Translations under genes and position numbers: made by a program
NCBI GenBank assembly: GCA_013820865.1
Contig: JACDHU010000059.1
Span: 1 to 8,582 of the forward strand
Direction of reading: 5' to 3'
Length of the DNA stretch: 8,582 bases
Source of the DNA: Chloroflexota bacterium
Lineage (GTDB): Bacteria; Chloroflexota; Limnocylindria; QHBO01
The notes under the pieces: model-generated
Told to the model about the DNA's origin: nothing
The model's database searches: none
Seen by the model: only the letters and a program-made list of their open reading frames with translations
In this document: one piece after another, positions 1 to 5,522 of the stretch
Layout of the letters: the number at the start of each line of letters is the position of its first letter
How positions within the stretch are numbered: the first letter of the stretch is position 1

Positions 1-1
1 G

Positions 2-784
2 ATGGACGCTCTCGGTCGCCAGCGGTACGCGTCGATCGCCGGCTCGCCCGCGACGACGGCCATCCTCGAGGCCTGGGCCGATGATGCCCGGAGGGGCTTC
101 TCCGCTTTCCGTGCCGCGGTCGCCTCGTCGGGCGTGAAGCCGCCCGACACGGGCCTGCTGCAATGGGGAGCGGTCATGGGCCTCGAGGAGGCCACTGAGC
201 CGGCACCCCACGCGTCGCCTGAAAGCTGGCTCTCCGTGGTCATCCGTGAGCGTGTCGATACGTGGATCAAGCTTGGTCACCCCGAGCGGCTCCGCGCGTG
301 GCGCGCTCGCGTCGCCGACCGCCTGCTGGCCCCGCCCGAGCCGCCCGAGGAGCCCGATGCGGTGATCGAGCCGATGCATTGGCTGCTCACCACCTGCCGT
401 AGCGGGGTGACGCTGACCGCGAGTGGATACCTTCCTCCGCGGCTCGTCCATGGGGCCACCGAGCGGTTCGGTTGGTGGGACTGGCCCGGCCGCGCCCGCT
501 CGGAGTCGGATGTCCACCAGCTCGGCGTCCTGCGCGAGAGCACGTCCCGCCTGAAGCTGATCACGAAGCGAGGGCGGCGGCTCGCCACATCACGCAGGGG
601 GCGAGGTCTCCTGGGCGATCCCGTCGCGCTGTGGCGGGCCATCGCCGCGGCCACCAGGTCGGTGGTCGACGGCGGTCCCTCTCTGCCGAGATCTTCGACC
701 ACCTCGACCGCCACGTTACGCGGAGAGCAGGGTGACTCGGCAGATGATCTCCTCGCGTCCAACGACGGGGATGCGGATGCGTGA
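2..784 (+). CDS. Conserved hypothetical protein, 5' end probably outside the window
   Basis: The frame opens with an ATG one base into the window and ends at TGA 782-784 (260 residues). The true start may lie upstream, so treat it as possibly partial. Residues 126-216 form the recognisable part: a WLL segment, then a stretch reading LTASGYLPPRLV, a GWW motif at 157-159, a leucine-rich helix and a basic segment ending DPVALW. From memory this resembles the C-terminal region of actinobacterial hypothetical proteins sometimes found with pRiA4b ORF-3-like domains; I cannot verify that here. Residues 1-115 are mainly charged helices with tryptophans. The last 45 residues are Ser/Thr/Asp-rich and look unrelated to the rest, so a frameshift near 650-690 or a divergent tail is possible. 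There is no signal peptide or membrane helix. The gene converges on the DUF421 gene. Function is unknown. Confidence 0.6.
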   Translation: MDALGRQRYASIAGSPATTAILEAWADDARRGFSAFRAAVASSGVKPPDTGLLQWGAVMGLEEATEPAPHASPESWLSVVIRERVDTWIKLGHPERLRAWRARVADRLLAPPEPPEEPDAVIEPMHWLLTTCRSGVTLTASGYLPPRLVHGATERFGWWDWPGRARSESDVHQLGVLRESTSRLKLITKRGRRLATSRRGRGLLGDPVALWRAIAAATRSVVDGGPSLPRSSTTSTATLRGEQGDSADDLLASNDGDADA

Positions 785-792
785 GCTAACTC

Positions 793-818
793 GCGGGTTC
801 GTCCCCGGTCGGGCCCGC
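793..818. terminator. Possible bidirectional hairpin between convergent genes
   Basis: The 42-bp gap between two convergent stop codons contains GCGGG (793-797) facing CCCGC (814-818), with a CCC/GGG pairing inside the loop. There is no T-tract on either side. Location favours a terminator role, but the stem is only 5 bp and such stems are common at this GC content. Confidence 0.22.
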
Positions 819-826
819 CACTATCG

Positions 827-1348
827 CTAGGACTGATCGTCCCAGCCGGCCACGTTTCGCAGCGCAGAGGTTTCGCGAGGCGAGGCCTCTCTGATGACCG
901 AGAAGCTGCCGTCGGTCTCGAGCACCACGGCGTGGACCCCCGCAACGCTCGCATAGCCGGCCGTCCGGACCGCCTGGCTGACCTCTTCGGGGCTCACGCG
1001 CTGTGCGCGAATTGCGTCGTCGAGCGGGCGGCCTCGAAACACGAGCAGCGTCGGCTCCGACTTCACCAGCTTCGGGACGACCTTCGTCCGCACGGACAAC
1101 CAGGTGATGATGAGCTGGAGGCCGATGAGCAGCGCGAACGCGGCGACGCCCTCGGCCAGCGCCACGTCCTCCGACAGGAGAATCGTCGCGAGCGTCGACC
1201 CAAGCGCGACCGTGACCACGAGGTCGAACGCGTTCATCTTCGCCAGCGTTCGCTTTCCCGCGATGCGGACGAGGGCGATGAGCGCGGCATATGCGAGCGC
1301 GCCGACGAGCAGCGTCCGCCAGATCCCGCTCCAGTCGTCGAAGAACAT
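827..1348 (-). CDS. DUF421 (YetF/YcaP-type) membrane protein
   Basis: This is a 173-residue inner-membrane protein of the DUF421 family (relatives: B. subtilis YetF, E. coli YcaP), whose biochemical role is not settled. Counting from the ATG at 1348, three hydrophobic helices lie at about residues 11-30, 40-60 and 64-86. The family-typical stretch with GKRTL and KMNAFDLVVTVALGS links helices one and two. The cytosolic C-terminal domain carries TLLVFRGRPL and the segment around VSPEEVSQAVRTAGY, also typical. I chose ATG 1348 (MFFDDWSG) over a TTG six codons upstream because family members usually begin this way; neither start has a clear ribosome binding site. It is divergent from the YihY-type gene across 72 bp, so the two may share control. 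The product is complete and of normal short-form length. Confidence 0.9.
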   Translation of the reverse strand: MFFDDWSGIWRTLLVGALAYAALIALVRIAGKRTLAKMNAFDLVVTVALGSTLATILLSEDVALAEGVAAFALLIGLQLIITWLSVRTKVVPKLVKSEPTLLVFRGRPLDDAIRAQRVSPEEVSQAVRTAGYASVAGVHAVVLETDGSFSVIREASPRETSALRNVAGWDDQS

Positions 1349-1420
1349 GCGTTCGCGCAGTCGCAAGGCGCGGACCAGCTATCCGATCCACCATGGGCGC
1401 CGGTCGCACGTGCCGGACGA

Positions 1421-2413
1421 ATGGCGATCATCGTATCCTCATCAGACCGGCGCTCATCCGAGCGGACCGACGCTCAGCCCAGCAGCCAGGAGCCGCCCAC
1501 GGCACCCACCATCGACCGTCGCGTTCCGAAACGTATCCGCCCCGCGTGGCGGGTGCTGCGTCGAACGGTCGCGAACTACATCGACGAGGAAGGGCTCCAG
1601 TGGTCGGGGGCCGTGGCCTTCTACCTCGTCCTCTCGGTCCCGCCATTGCTCATTGCCGCAGTCTCGATCGGCGTCGTGGTCGTCGGTCCCGACACCGCGC
1701 GCAGCTTCTTGGTCGACCAGGTCGCGCGCTTCCTGCCTGGTCAGCAGGGGGTGATCGAGGAGATCGTGCAGGAGACCGTGGATGCCAGCGGCGGCGCAAT
1801 GTTGGCCGCCATCGGCTTCCTCATCTTCTCGGGCAGCCGGGTCTTCGCCAGCCTGATCGCAGCCATCAACATCATGTGGCAGGAGATCGAGCCGCCTGGG
1901 TTCTGGAAGGGCCAAGTCGAGCGGATCGTGATGGTGTTCACGGTTGGGGCGCTGCTTGCGCTGGCCGGCGTCGTGGACGTCGTCCTGGCCTTCGCCGGCG
2001 AGACCCTCGACCTGCCGATGTCGGTTCGCCTCCTGGCCCAGAGCCAGGTCGTGCCAGTGCTCTTCATCGGTGCCGCGCTGTACCTGCTCTATTTCCTCAT
2101 CCCGCGCCGCGCGGCAACCTGGCAGACGGCGCTCCTCGGCGCCGCGGTCGGGGCGATCGCCCTGCGCGTGGCGCAGGTCGGGTTCACCGCCTACGTCGGC
2201 ACCTTCGGCGGCTTTGACTCCGCCTACGGGCCGATCGCCGGGCTGGCCGCGGTGCTCACGTGGGCCCTCGTCGCATCAGCCGTGATCCTGTTGGCGGCAC
2301 ATCTCGTGGCCGTCATGAACTCGCCGGATCGCGAGCCTCGTCGGGCCGATCATCAGCAGCCCGGGGAAGCCGAGGCGAAGCGTCGCCCGAAGCCGAAGCG
2401 CCGAGAGGAGTGA
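1421..2413 (+). CDS. YihY/BrkB-family inner-membrane protein
   Basis: This is a 330-residue integral membrane protein of the YihY/virulence factor BrkB family (once misnamed RNase BN). Its molecular function is not established; transport or envelope roles have been suggested. A hydrophilic Ser/Arg/Pro-rich N-terminus (1-40) precedes about six hydrophobic segments near 63-89, 126-147, 168-192, 207-227, 234-256 and 270-299. Family hallmarks are AVAFYLVLSVPPLL in the first helix, GSRVFASLIAAIN after the second, and the glycine-rich FGGFDSAYGPIAGL before the last. A basic tail (305-330, rich in Lys/Arg/Pro/Glu) ends in the cytosol. The open frame runs further upstream but overlaps the DUF421 gene antisense and is Arg/Asp-rich, so I start at ATG 1421. 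There is no strong Shine-Dalgarno site. A GC-rich hairpin follows 20 nt after the stop. Confidence 0.9.
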   Translation: MAIIVSSSDRRSSERTDAQPSSQEPPTAPTIDRRVPKRIRPAWRVLRRTVANYIDEEGLQWSGAVAFYLVLSVPPLLIAAVSIGVVVVGPDTARSFLVDQVARFLPGQQGVIEEIVQETVDASGGAMLAAIGFLIFSGSRVFASLIAAINIMWQEIEPPGFWKGQVERIVMVFTVGALLALAGVVDVVLAFAGETLDLPMSVRLLAQSQVVPVLFIGAALYLLYFLIPRRAATWQTALLGAAVGAIALRVAQVGFTAYVGTFGGFDSAYGPIAGLAAVLTWALVASAVILLAAHLVAVMNSPDREPRRADHQQPGEAEAKRRPKPKRREE

Positions 2414-2432
2414 CGCCGATCTCAGGGCGTGA

Positions 2433-2462
2433 GGGTCGCCACGCGGAGCGTCGCGGCGACTC
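2433..2462 (+). terminator. GC-rich stem-loop after the YihY-type gene, likely terminator
   Basis: GTCGCC (2435-2440) pairs with GGCGAC (2455-2460). Inside it ACGC (2441-2444) pairs with GCGT (2448-2451) around a GGA loop, leaving a 3-nt bulge. One wobble and one GC pair extend the base of the stem. It starts 20 nt after the stop and 46 nt before the Nudix start. No T-run follows, as in many GC-rich terminators. It could also be a regulatory hairpin for the Nudix gene. Confidence 0.4.
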
Positions 2463-2507
2463 ATGGGCTTGTGCGGAGGTGGACTCGACCTGACAGGATT
2501 GTGAACG

Positions 2508-3059
2508 ATGAGCCTTCACGCATCCGCCTCTGACGAGCTGCGATCCTGGACGCCGCCCGCTGAACGACAGCGTGAGCTGCGAGACACGTTCCTGGCCTAC
2601 CTCGCCGATCACCGTGACGGTGTGTGGCGGACTTCCGCGCCAGCGCACCTGACCGCCAGCGCTCTCGTTCTTGACACGGACGCACGTAAGCTGCTGCTGG
2701 TCCTGCATCCTAAGGTCGGGCGCTGGCTTCAGCCGGGCGGTCACTGTGAGGTGTCGGACTCCGGCCTGGCGGCGGCGGCCCTGCGGGAGGCCACTGAAGA
2801 GTCGGGCATTGCCGGTCTCGAACTCGTACGGGGCATCCTGCACCTCGATCGGCATCCCGCGCCGTGTAACCGCGGGGTGGTCGAGGAGCACCTGGACGTG
2901 CGCTACCTCGTGCTCGCGCCTCCGGGATCACCGGCCGTCGGCAGCGTCGAGTCCCTCGTCGCGCGCTGGTTCGAATGGGATGCCCTGCCCGAGGATCTCG
3001 AGGCGACGATCATCGACATGTTGGTGGTCGCACGCGGTCGCCTTGGGCTGGGATCATGA
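2508..3059 (+). CDS. Nudix hydrolase
   Basis: This 183-residue protein belongs to the Nudix superfamily, which cleaves nucleoside diphosphates linked to another moiety in a Mg2+-dependent way; the substrate cannot be told from sequence. The Nudix box spans residues 77-101: GGH, then REATEESGI at 93-101, with metal-binding glutamates expected at E94, E97 and E98. The box has the one-residue-longer spacing and lacks the canonical middle Glu (a Ser sits there), as in a common LQPGGH subgroup. The N-terminal 45 residues (a helix, then VWRTSAPAHLTASALVL) are typical of this short cytosolic subgroup. An AGGA sits 9 nt before ATG 2508, supporting the start. It stands alone between the YihY hairpin and a tiny membrane-protein gene 74 bp downstream. 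Confidence 0.9.
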   Translation: MSLHASASDELRSWTPPAERQRELRDTFLAYLADHRDGVWRTSAPAHLTASALVLDTDARKLLLVLHPKVGRWLQPGGHCEVSDSGLAAAALREATEESGIAGLELVRGILHLDRHPAPCNRGVVEEHLDVRYLVLAPPGSPAVGSVESLVARWFEWDALPEDLEATIIDMLVVARGRLGLGS

Positions 3060-3119
3060 CCTGATGGTGGGTTCTGGCACACAGCGTGCGTCTGCGTCAT
3101 GTTGTACACAATTCGCAAT

Positions 3120-3124
3120 GAGGA
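3120..3124 (+). promoter_or_regulatory. Ribosome binding site of the 24-residue microprotein
   Basis: GAGGA ends 9 nt before ATG 3134. It is one of the better Shine-Dalgarno matches in a window where most starts have none, and it is the main reason to accept the very short gene behind it. Confidence 0.5.
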
Positions 3125-3133
3125 ACATCACAC

Positions 3134-3208
3134 ATGCTCGGTCTCGGACTCGTCGGAACAATCCTGGTCATCATCCTGGTTCTCTGGCTGCTCGGCGTCC
3201 TCGGTTAG
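3134..3208 (+). CDS. 24-residue hydrophobic microprotein
   Basis: The frame runs from ATG 3134 to TAG 3206-3208 and encodes 24 residues, almost all Leu, Val, Ile and Gly with one Trp: a single predicted membrane helix with practically no soluble part. It resembles the first helix of short bacterial membrane proteins such as the DUF3309 and lmo0937/DUF5670 types, but it stops where those have a second half, and I cannot assign it. Support is the good GAGGA site and the purely hydrophobic composition. It follows the Nudix gene and converges on the small broken gene behind the LOG gene. It may also be a remnant of a longer gene. Confidence 0.45.
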   Translation: MLGLGLVGTILVIILVLWLLGVLG

Positions 3209-3224
3209 GCCGTCGTCAGCGGTT

Positions 3225-3361
3225 CTAGCGGGATAGCCGGTAGGCCACCGCCACGAGGAACGTCAGCAGGAACGCACCGATCACCACGAGCCCAAGAGCT
3301 GGCCCGGCGTGACCGGGATCAGTTCGTAGCAGCCCGTGCAGGCGGCGTGGATGGAGGTCAT
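3225..3361 (-). pseudogene. Small membrane-protein gene, apparently frameshifted
   Basis: The ATG at 3361 overlaps the LOG stop codon in an ATGA arrangement, typical of translational coupling. Read straight, it gives 26 residues (MTSIHAACTGCYELIPVTPG, then QLLGSW) and stops at 3281. Moving to the neighbouring frame close to that stop gives LVVIGAFLLTFLVAVAYRLSR and a stop at 3225, a clean membrane helix with a basic end. Joined, the two parts make a protein of about 46 residues: a CxxC-bearing N-terminus (C8, C11) plus one helix. One missing base near 3285-3292 explains the break. It could be a real mutation, a sequencing or assembly error, or less likely recoding. I do not recognise the family. 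Confidence 0.45.
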
Positions 3362-4197
3362 GCGCCTCGGCCCGCGGCCGCATCGGTCACGGCATCCTTC
3401 GTTGCTTTCCGGCTGGCCTCTTCTTTCTGCTCCTGCGCCTGTTCCTTGGTGCGGGAGCGGTGGTGCATGACGATTGCCTCGCATGCCTCGTCGATGTCGC
3501 TGGTGATGGTGAGGAGATCGAGGTCCTCTGGACTGACCTTCTCCTCGTACAGCGGCTTATCGCGGATCCACTGCATCAGGCCCTCCCAGTAGTCCTTGCC
3601 GTACAGGACCACGGGGAAGTGCTCGACCTTGCCGGTCTGGATGAGCGTGAGCGCTTCGAACAGCTCGTCCAGCGTCCCGAAGCCGCCGGGAAAGATGACA
3701 AATCCCTCCGCGTACTTTACGAACATCACCTTACGCACGAAGAAGTAGCGGAACTGCATGCCAAGATCAACGTACTCGTTGAGGCCCTGTTCAAACGGCA
3801 GCTCGATATTTGCGCCGATGGAGAGGCCGCCCGCCTCCTTCGCTCCGCGGTTGGCCGCTTCCATGATGCCCGGTCCGCCTCCGGTGATGATGGCGAAGCC
3901 CTGCTTGACCAGCGCCGCCGAGAGATGCCGGGCGGCTGAGTAGTACCGATTTCGCCTGCCGACGCGTGCCGAGCCGAAGATGCTGATCGCCGGTCCCACC
4001 TCGGCGAGGGCGTCGAAGCCCTCCACGAACTCGCCCACGATGCGAAGCGTCCGCCATGCATCGGTTTCGTGGAAGGCGGGGGTGAGGTCGCGCGAACGCA
4101 GCAGCTTCTGGTCTTCGGTCGGTCGGTCGCCGGCGCTCGCGCCCCGCACGACGACGGCGCCGCGACGCTGTTCTGGCTCCTTCTTGCGACGTGGCAT
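3358..4197 (-). CDS. LOG-family (TIGR00730) nucleotide phosphoribohydrolase
   Basis: This 279-residue cytosolic Rossmann-fold protein is of the LOG family. Characterised members hydrolyse nucleoside 5'-monophosphates to a free base and ribose 5-phosphate; plant and actinobacterial LOG enzymes release cytokinins, and others act in nucleotide salvage. The fold is clear: SIFGSAR at 72-78, the glycine-rich GGGPGIMEAANRGA at 106-119, an Arg-Lys pair at 155-156, and the signature PGGFGTLDELFE at 170-181. A charged N-terminal extension (1-60) and a Glu/Lys/Ala-rich tail (245-279) flank it, as in the longer bacterial forms. ATG 4197 is preceded by AAAGGAG with a short 3-nt spacer. The gene has its own likely promoter in the divergent region shared with the Rpf gene. 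A tiny gene overlaps its stop. Cytokinin activation is not implied by sequence alone. Confidence 0.9.
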   Translation of the reverse strand: MPRRKKEPEQRRGAVVVRGASAGDRPTEDQKLLRSRDLTPAFHETDAWRTLRIVGEFVEGFDALAEVGPAISIFGSARVGRRNRYYSAARHLSAALVKQGFAIITGGGPGIMEAANRGAKEAGGLSIGANIELPFEQGLNEYVDLGMQFRYFFVRKVMFVKYAEGFVIFPGGFGTLDELFEALTLIQTGKVEHFPVVLYGKDYWEGLMQWIRDKPLYEEKVSPEDLDLLTITSDIDEACEAIVMHHRSRTKEQAQEQKEEASRKATKDAVTDAAAGRGA

Positions 4198-4200
4198 GGG

Positions 4201-4207
4201 CTCCTTT
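4201..4207 (-). promoter_or_regulatory. Ribosome binding site of the LOG gene
   Basis: AAAGGAG on the minus strand is the best Shine-Dalgarno match in the window, but it lies only 3 nt before ATG 4197. That spacing is shorter than usual and could lower initiation. No alternative in-frame start fits better. Confidence 0.5.
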
Positions 4208-4212
4208 CACGT

Positions 4213-4237
4213 TCGACAGGTCGAGCGGTGAATGCTA
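4213..4237 (-). promoter_or_regulatory. Possible LOG promoter (-10 TAGCAT) with overlapping dyad
   Basis: On the minus strand TAGCAT (4237-4232) fits the TANNNT -10 pattern and is identical to the hexamer before the VOC gene. It would start transcription near 4225, leaving a short leader before the AAAGGAG site. Immediately downstream, 4213-4224 is a 12-bp dyad (TCGAC, AG, GTCGA) placed where an operator or leader hairpin would act. No good -35 is visible. Confidence 0.3.
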
Positions 4238-4238
4238 G

Positions 4239-4263
4239 GGTGGCTGCTCGCCGGTATGCCACC
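4239..4263. repeat. Inverted repeat, LOG-Rpf divergent region
   Basis: GGTGGC (4239-4244) and GCCACC (4258-4263) are perfect 6-bp arms around 13 bases. It lies just upstream of the proposed LOG -10, so it could be an operator. Confidence 0.35.
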
Positions 4264-4271
4264 TGCTTGAA

Positions 4272-4284
4272 GGCAGAGCCTGCC
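4272..4284. repeat. Inverted repeat, LOG-Rpf divergent region
   Basis: GGCAG and CTGCC form perfect 5-bp arms around AGC. It is a short hairpin or dyad in the middle of the 194-bp intergenic region, of unknown role. Confidence 0.3.
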
Positions 4285-4325
4285 GGTCGGACCACGTATG
4301 GAAGAATTGTATTGCCGGACCTCCT

Positions 4326-4347
4326 GCGGCGTGCAGCCGCCTTGACC
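4326..4347 (+). promoter_or_regulatory. Hairpin followed by TTGACC, possible Rpf promoter element
   Basis: GCGGC (4326-4330) and GCCGC (4336-4340) form 5-bp arms around GTGCA. One base later comes TTGACC (4342-4347), a 5/6 match to the -35 consensus, about 45 bp before the Rpf start. The matching -10 (GATGAC, 4365-4370, 17-bp spacer) is poor. A promoter here is a guess. Confidence 0.25.
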
Positions 4348-4391
4348 CATTTGAGCGCCACACTGATGACATCGTTCGCGGACAGCCGTCG

Positions 4392-5018
4392 ATGACGCTC
4401 GTTCGCCGAATCCTCGTCCTGGCCGCCATCAGCATCTCCGGCATCGCCCTCCTCGCCCCGCTGGCAGCCCGTTCCGCGGCAACCATTCCGGTCGCTGTTG
4501 CCGACAGCCTGCTTGCCGGCACCGATGCGCTGCCGCCTGCCACGGGGCTCGATCGCAGCCTGGTGTCCGTTCGTGGTGGGTCGCCGGTCGCTCCCTTGTC
4601 GCGCGACGTCGAGATGATTGAAGCCGAGGCCATGCCGACTCCCGCGTTCGCACCCATGGAGGCGACCCTCCACAGCGTCGCGACGCCCGCGCCCACGCCC
4701 GCTCCGGTCGCCGCGGCCCCCGCTCCGGTCGCCGCGGCCCCCGCGCCGCAGCGCGTGGTCACGTACGACGGTGACACGGTCTGGGACCGCCTGGCGAAAT
4801 GCGAGTCCGGCGGCAACTGGGCGATCAATACCGGCAACGGGTATTACGGGGGGCTCCAGTTCAGCCATCCCACCTGGCACGGCTACGACGGCGGCGAGTT
4901 CGCCGAGTATCCGCATGAGGCGACCCGAGCGGAGCAGATCATCGTGGCCAAGCGACTGCACGCGGCGCGCGGCTTCCAGCCGTGGCCAGCCTGCCGCATC
5001 AAGCTGGGGTTGCCGTAG
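4392..5018 (+). CDS. Secreted resuscitation-promoting factor-type transglycosylase
   Basis: This 208-residue protein carries an Rpf (transglycosylase-like, PF06737) domain. Rpf proteins cleave peptidoglycan and stimulate outgrowth of dormant cells. Residues 1-30 are a Sec signal peptide: Arg pair at 5-6, hydrophobic core, AARSAA before the likely cut. Residues 31-120 are a low-complexity linker ending in Ala/Pro repeats. The Rpf domain fills 128-205: WDRLAKCESGGNW with catalytic Glu expected at E138, then NTGNGYYGGLQF, PHEATRAEQI and WPAC. C137 and C201 match the conserved disulfide pair. There is no LysM, G5 or DUF348 domain, so it is a minimal secreted form. The ATG at 4392 has no clear ribosome binding site but places the signal peptide correctly. 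It is divergent from the LOG gene. Confidence 0.93.
   Translation: MTLVRRILVLAAISISGIALLAPLAARSAATIPVAVADSLLAGTDALPPATGLDRSLVSVRGGSPVAPLSRDVEMIEAEAMPTPAFAPMEATLHSVATPAPTPAPVAAAPAPVAAAPAPQRVVTYDGDTVWDRLAKCESGGNWAINTGNGYYGGLQFSHPTWHGYDGGEFAEYPHEATRAEQIIVAKRLHAARGFQPWPACRIKLGLP
4701..4742 (+). repeat. Perfect 21-bp tandem duplication in the Rpf linker
   Basis: Two identical 21-bp units (4701-4721, 4722-4742) encode the heptad APVAAAP twice (residues 104-117). The nucleotide identity points to recent slippage, which lengthens the linker in frame and does not touch the catalytic domain. Confidence 0.9.
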
Positions 5019-5037
5019 GCGCTGCGGTCGCGTGCGG

Positions 5038-5043
5038 TAGCAT
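5038..5043 (+). promoter_or_regulatory. -10 element (TAGCAT) of a probable leaderless transcript
   Basis: TAGCAT lies 6 nt before ATG 5050, so transcription would begin at or next to the start codon. The gene has no Shine-Dalgarno site, as expected for a leaderless mRNA. The same hexamer-to-ATG spacing recurs before the hydrolase gene at 6861. There is no clear -35. Confidence 0.55.
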
Positions 5044-5049
5044 CGGTCC

Positions 5050-5493
5050 ATGCTCCAGCCCATCCGAATCGGACACGTCGTGCTCAAGGTGCGCGACCTC
5101 GACCGATCGCTCGCCTTCTATCGCGACCTGCTGGGCTTTCGGGTGTCGAGCGAGATGAGCAACGTGATGATCTTCCTGACCGCGACCGGCGAAAATCATC
5201 ACGATCTCGCGCTCCTTCGGGTCGGAGATTCCGCGCCGTCACCGCTCCCGACCGCCGTGGGGCTCTATCACGTGGCCATCCAGCTCGCCGACTGGGACGC
5301 CGTGAAGGCTGCGCATGCCGTTCTGGCCGAACGCGGCCTGCTCAAGGGCACCGCGGACCACGGCGTCACCAAGAGCCTGTACACCGCGGACCCGGACGGC
5401 AACGAGATCGAGCTGTTCTGTGATGCGCCTCGTTCCGAGTGGGAAGGCCGCGTCGACGAGATGATGACGGTCCGGCCGCTCGATATCGGGTGA
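5050..5493 (+). CDS. VOC-superfamily protein (catechol 2,3-dioxygenase-like)
   Basis: This 147-residue cytosolic protein has two beta-alpha-beta-beta-beta modules of the vicinal oxygen chelate fold. Module one runs from IRIGHVVLKVRDLDRSLAFY to about 58, module two from LYHVAIQL (72-79) to IELF. Metal ligands expected for the 2-His-1-carboxylate site are all present: H9, H74 and E121 in DPDGNEIEL. HHDLAL (50-55) and DHGVTKSLY (103-111) resemble small CatE-type extradiol dioxygenases more than glyoxalase I. Substrate cannot be assigned; no other aromatic-degradation gene is nearby, so glyoxalase, fosfomycin-thiol transferase or another VOC activity remains open. The start is set by the -10 element 6 nt upstream. 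The stop lies in a perfect palindrome, and the membrane-protein gene begins 29 nt later, so co-transcription is possible. Confidence 0.88.
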   Translation: MLQPIRIGHVVLKVRDLDRSLAFYRDLLGFRVSSEMSNVMIFLTATGENHHDLALLRVGDSAPSPLPTAVGLYHVAIQLADWDAVKAAHAVLAERGLLKGTADHGVTKSLYTADPDGNEIELFCDAPRSEWEGRVDEMMTVRPLDIG

Positions 5494-5506
5494 GCGGCAT
5501 GCCGCT
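5493..5506. repeat. Perfect 14-bp palindrome at the end of the VOC gene
   Basis: AGCGGCATGCCGCT starts on the last base of the VOC stop codon and ends 16 nt before the GTG of the next gene. As RNA it would be a 5-bp stem with a CATG loop, a weak terminator or processing hairpin. As DNA it could be an operator for the membrane-protein gene. Confidence 0.45.
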
Positions 5507-5522
5507 TGCCCTGTAGCCGACC

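Noticed and set aside
277..954. 225-codon minus-strand frame over the first gene
   Set aside because: Ser/Arg/Pro-rich composition typical of an antisense frame, and it overlaps both the first protein and the end of the DUF421 gene.
1349..1366. TTG start adding six residues to the DUF421 protein
   Set aside because: TTG is a rare start, no ribosome binding site supports it, and the family normally begins close to the FFDDWSG segment coded from ATG 1348.
932..1420. Upstream extension of the YihY-type reading frame by 163 codons
   Set aside because: It is antisense to the DUF421 gene, very rich in Arg, Asp, Glu and Gln, and has no family resemblance. The YihY protein is complete from ATG 1421.
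4198..4391. ydaO-type riboswitch before the Rpf gene
   Set aside because: Expected from some actinobacterial rpf genes, but I cannot see its conserved core by eye, so I list only the simple inverted repeats.
3726..5087. 453-codon minus-strand open frame across the Rpf gene and part of the LOG gene
   Set aside because: It is a shadow frame: Arg/Gly-rich composition, and it overlaps two well-supported genes in another frame or strand.
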